Assembly (NCBI GenBank): GCA_020866945.1
Contig: JAJBVW010000042.1
Location: 3,645-11,210 of the forward strand
DNA from: Oscillospiraceae bacterium
Lineage (GTDB): Bacteria > Bacillota > Clostridia > Oscillospirales > Oscillospiraceae
Length of the DNA: 7,566 bases
Reading direction: 5' to 3'
Below the pieces are notes generated by a model. That model saw only the letters and a list, made by a program, of their open reading frames with translations. It was not told the origin of the DNA and did not search any database. Positions 5,156 through 7,566 of the stretch are shown here, piece after piece. The stretch's first letter is position 1. The number at the start of each line of letters is the position of its first letter. Position numbers and translations under genes: made by a program.

Positions 5156-7566
5156 ATGATACACATGAAAAAGTGGCTCAGTATCCTGCTGGTCATCGTC
5201 TTGTGCGTTGGGATGCTCCCCGGAGCGGTCCTGGCCGAAGAGACGGACACGGTCTATATAGACGAGGCAGCGGCGGAGCCTGCGGCAGACGAGGGCGCGG
5301 AGGCTCCCTCGGAAGAAAATATTACAGAATCCCCCGCAGAGGAATCTGCCGAGGCGGAGCCTGAAGAATCCCCCGCAGAAGAATCTGCTGAGGAGGAATC
5401 GGCAGAGCAGCCGGTGCAGGAGGAACCCGCGGAGGAGGCTGTCGCGGAGGAATCCGCAGAGACGCCCATGCTCGGCGCCGCAGCGGAGGAGCCTGCGGAG
5501 GCTGAGACGGAGGAGCTGACCACCGTCCAGACCGTTCAGGCGCTGATAGACGCCCTTCCTGCGGCGGACGAGCTGACCGAGCTGGACGAGGACGCGCTGA
5601 ACGAGGTCTATGCCCAGGCCCAGGCCGCCAACGACGCCTATGAGGCCCTGACCGCCGAGGAACAGGCCCAGGTGGACGATGCAAAGCTCGACGAGCTATT
5701 CGAGGCGTTCAGTAGCCTGACCGACACTATCATGGAGCTGACCGCCGAGGGCGGGACGCTTGCCAGCGGAGAGTATACTCTGACTGATAACATTACGCTG
5801 ACTACCAACATCACTATTCCCAGCGGCGCGGACGTCACGATTGACCTCGCGGGTTATACCCTGACGGGCGCCGGTGGTACGGTTATCACCGTGGACGGCG
5901 GCTCCCTGACGCTGAAGGACAGCGTCAGCACAGGCGTTATCACCGGCGGAAATTCAAGTGCTGCTGCTGGAATTGGCGGCGTCAGCATTACAAATGGCGG
6001 CACATTTATCATGTATGGCGGCAGCATTGCCGACAATATAGGCACAGGCGTATCGGTGGTTGGTTCAGCCAGCGTCCCCAGTACCTTCACCATGTACGGC
6101 GGAACAATCACCAATAACACCGGCAAAGCAACCGGCGGCGGTGTGCGGGCATACTACGGCGTGTTCAATATGTACGGCGGCAGCATTACCGGCAACACGG
6201 TCAACACCACAACGGCCTCCTATGGCGGCGGCGCCGGCGTATATCTTACCTACTCCACCATGAACATGTACGGCGGCAGCATTACTGGCAACACCGTCCA
6301 AAAAGGCTCAAGCAGCCCGGCTGGCGGCGGTGGCGGCGTCTATCTCTATAACGGCTCCGTGCTGAATATGACCGGCGGCAGCATCACCGGCAACAGCTCC
6401 TATAGGGGCGGCGGCGGTGTCCAGGTGCAGTATAGCGGCACAACGCTCAGCCAGCTGAACGTCTCCGGCAGCGTTGTCATTTCCGGCAACACTACAGACG
6501 GAGAGGACAGCAACGTATATCTCACCAGCAACGCCAAGACAGAGGTGACCGAGTACATCACCCTGACCGGGGCGCTGACCCAGGACGCCAGCATCGGCGT
6601 GACCACGGCGGCCGCTGTCTCGGACGGCACGGACGTTACCTTCATACAATACGGGGAATACACCTCGTCTCTGACCTGCTTCACCTCCGACGCGGGCTAT
6701 TATGTGACCGTGGACGAGACAGGCGCGTTTGTGCTGACGACGGATCCCACGGTGTACGCAGCCACCGTCACCAGCGGCGAGACCGTAACGAAGTACGAGA
6801 CCCTGCAAGAGGCCATCGACGCGGCCACGACGGCGGGCGATACCGTTAAACTGCTGATGGATGTCACCGAGGACGTGACCGTGGCCGCCGGGCAGAGCAT
6901 CACCCTTGACCTGGCGAGCTATACCATCACAGGCACGGGAACCGGCGTGGTTGTCACGGTGAGCGGGAGTATGACCCTGACCGACACCAGCGCGGCGCAG
7001 ACCGGTACGATTACCGGCGGCAAGCCCACCGCAACCGGCGGCGGTGTATATGTAAACGGCGGCACATTCACCATGGAGGCCGGAACCATCTCCGGCAATC
7101 GTGCCGCGAATAGTCTGTCTACCAGCAATGGCGGCGGCGTGTATGTTGGAAATGGTACGTTCACCATGAACGGCGGCACGATTTCTGGCAACCTGGCCAG
7201 CGTTGGCGGCGTATACCTGAGCAATTCCAGCTTTACCATGAATGGCGGCGCGGTTACAGGCAATACAGCCTATAGCTCTGCCGGCGGCGTATACGTTGAT
7301 TCCAGCAGCAGCTTCACCATGAACGGCGGCACGATTTCCGGCAACGGGTGCAGCCGTGCCTCTGGCGGCGGCGTGTATGTGGTAGGCACATTCACCATGG
7401 AGGGCGGCGCTGTCGAGGATAATAAAGCCAACGCGAGCGGCGGCGGCGTGTATGTCAGCGGCGGCGGTACGTTCACCATGCAGAGCGGCACAATCTCTGG
7501 AAACACGACGCAGAACGGTGGCGGTGTCTATGTGAACACAAACAGCGCGTTCACCATGAACGGCGG
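5156..7566 (+). CDS. Secreted repeat-rich beta-helix surface protein, 3'-partial (first 803 aa)
   Basis: This is a large exported protein, likely a cell-surface adhesin or structural protein; the role is inferred from architecture only. The frame is open from ATG 5156 to the right edge with no stop, so any anchor (LPXTG, SLH repeats or other) is outside the window. ATG 5156 is preferred over ATG 5165 because GGAAGGGA (5139-5146) lies 9 nt upstream of it but 18 nt from the second. Residues 1-27 are a signal peptide (MKKW, hydrophobic core, cleavage after VLA). Residues 28-121 are Glu/Ala/Pro/Ser-rich. Residues ~122-192 look helical (VQALIDALPAADELT, YEALTAEEQAQV), like FIVAR-type domains. Residues ~193-533 and ~534-803 are two beta-helix modules. 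Each starts with a TLTxNIT/DVTVAAGQSITLDLAxYTxTG cap, then carries T-F-T-M-x-G-G-x-I-x-G-N coils. The module pattern is common in gut Clostridia surface proteins. TCA and CTA codons occur here but not in the hydrolase gene. Confidence 0.88.
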   Translation, partial: MIHMKKWLSILLVIVLCVGMLPGAVLAEETDTVYIDEAAAEPAADEGAEAPSEENITESPAEESAEAEPEESPAEESAEEESAEQPVQEEPAEEAVAEESAETPMLGAAAEEPAEAETEELTTVQTVQALIDALPAADELTELDEDALNEVYAQAQAANDAYEALTAEEQAQVDDAKLDELFEAFSSLTDTIMELTAEGGTLASGEYTLTDNITLTTNITIPSGADVTIDLAGYTLTGAGGTVITVDGGSLTLKDSVSTGVITGGNSSAAAGIGGVSITNGGTFIMYGGSIADNIGTGVSVVGSASVPSTFTMYGGTITNNTGKATGGGVRAYYGVFNMYGGSITGNTVNTTTASYGGGAGVYLTYSTMNMYGGSITGNTVQKGSSSPAGGGGGVYLYNGSVLNMTGGSITGNSSYRGGGGVQVQYSGTTLSQLNVSGSVVISGNTTDGEDSNVYLTSNAKTEVTEYITLTGALTQDASIGVTTAAAVSDGTDVTFIQYGEYTSSLTCFTSDAGYYVTVDETGAFVLTTDPTVYAATVTSGETVTKYETLQEAIDAATTAGDTVKLLMDVTEDVTVAAGQSITLDLASYTITGTGTGVVVTVSGSMTLTDTSAAQTGTITGGKPTATGGGVYVNGGTFTMEAGTISGNRAANSLSTSNGGGVYVGNGTFTMNGGTISGNLASVGGVYLSNSSFTMNGGAVTGNTAYSSAGGVYVDSSSSFTMNGGTISGNGCSRASGGGVYVVGTFTMEGGAVEDNKANASGGGVYVSGGGTFTMQSGTISGNTTQNGGGVYVNTNSAFTMNG
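5237..5518 (+). repeat. Acidic Glu/Ala/Pro/Ser low-complexity region
   Basis: About 94 residues directly after the signal peptide are dominated by Glu and Ala with scattered Pro and Ser. They include a near-duplicate ESPAEESAE-type unit 13 codons apart (GAATCCCCCGCAGA at 5327 and again at 5366). It is probably an extended, strongly negative spacer that lifts the folded part off the wall or membrane. It could vary in length by slippage. Confidence 0.7.
6002..6490 (+). repeat. Beta-helix coil repeats, first module
   Basis: Six coils of the type (T/V)-F/L/M-(I/T/N)-M-Y-G-G-(S/T)-I-(T/A)-x-N start at 6002, 6083, 6161, 6257, 6359 and 6452, spaced 78-102 bases (26-34 residues). Most are followed by a Gly-rich GGGV(Y) turn. 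The third and fourth units share 20 identical bases (6170-6189 and 6266-6285). The later units are more divergent, and the last has lost the MYGG core. Confidence 0.8.
7064..7566 (+). repeat. Beta-helix coil repeats, second module, running off the window
   Basis: Seven coils of the type (T/S/A)-F-T-M-(N/E/Q)-(G/S/A)-G-(T/A)-(I/V)-x-x-N start at 7064, 7157, 7229, 7310, 7388, 7469 and 7547, spaced 72-93 bases, each separated by GGVYV. The seventh is cut by the window edge. Two units (7160-7192 and 7313-7345) match over 33 bases with one synonymous difference (TCT versus TCC). Such close repeats could recombine, and they could also be miscounted in a short-read assembly. Confidence 0.85.

Noticed and set aside
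5854..7506. Several reverse-strand open frames rich in Pro/Thr/Val under the surface-protein gene
   Set aside because: They are mirror translations of the Gly-rich coil repeats (VPPFMVNVP-type patterns), with no ribosome binding sites.

Overview
The window is GC-rich and holds four genes, all on the + strand. Strong AGGAGG ribosome binding sites, a TTG start, an extended -10 promoter, intrinsic terminators and Gram-positive style secretion signals suggest a GC-rich gut-type member of the Clostridia (Oscillospiraceae/Ruminococcaceae-like). This placement is inferred from gene style; no marker gene is present.

Layout: (1) 1-1415, the 3' two thirds of a zinc/cadmium/lead-exporting P1B-type ATPase whose 5' end lies outside the window. 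(2) 1546-1956, a small acidic cytoplasmic protein of unknown function. It has its own extended -10 promoter, a TTG start, and a strong terminator at 1971-2004. (3) 2128-4911, a secreted 927-residue tannase/feruloyl-esterase-like alpha/beta hydrolase, followed by a perfect 14-bp terminator hairpin at 4946-4980. (4) 5156 to the right edge, the first 803 codons of a secreted, repeat-rich surface protein. It has an acidic Glu/Ala/Pro stretch, a short helical domain and two right-handed beta-helix modules. It has no stop codon in the window and is therefore 3'-partial.

The most interesting object is gene 3. Its N-terminal ~270 residues look like a second, compact copy of the same hydrolase fold. 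The nucleophile Ser is replaced by Gly, the catalytic His is missing and no lid is inserted. The C-terminal copy keeps a full Ser-Asp-His set. The protein therefore reads as a fused pseudo-hydrolase plus active hydrolase.

The terminators indicate that genes 2, 3 and 4 are separate transcription units. Genes 3 and 4 both encode exported proteins and may serve the cell surface or breakdown of plant phenolic esters. The ATPase and the small protein show no evident functional link to them. I saw no tRNA, rRNA, CRISPR array, insertion sequence or phage gene.
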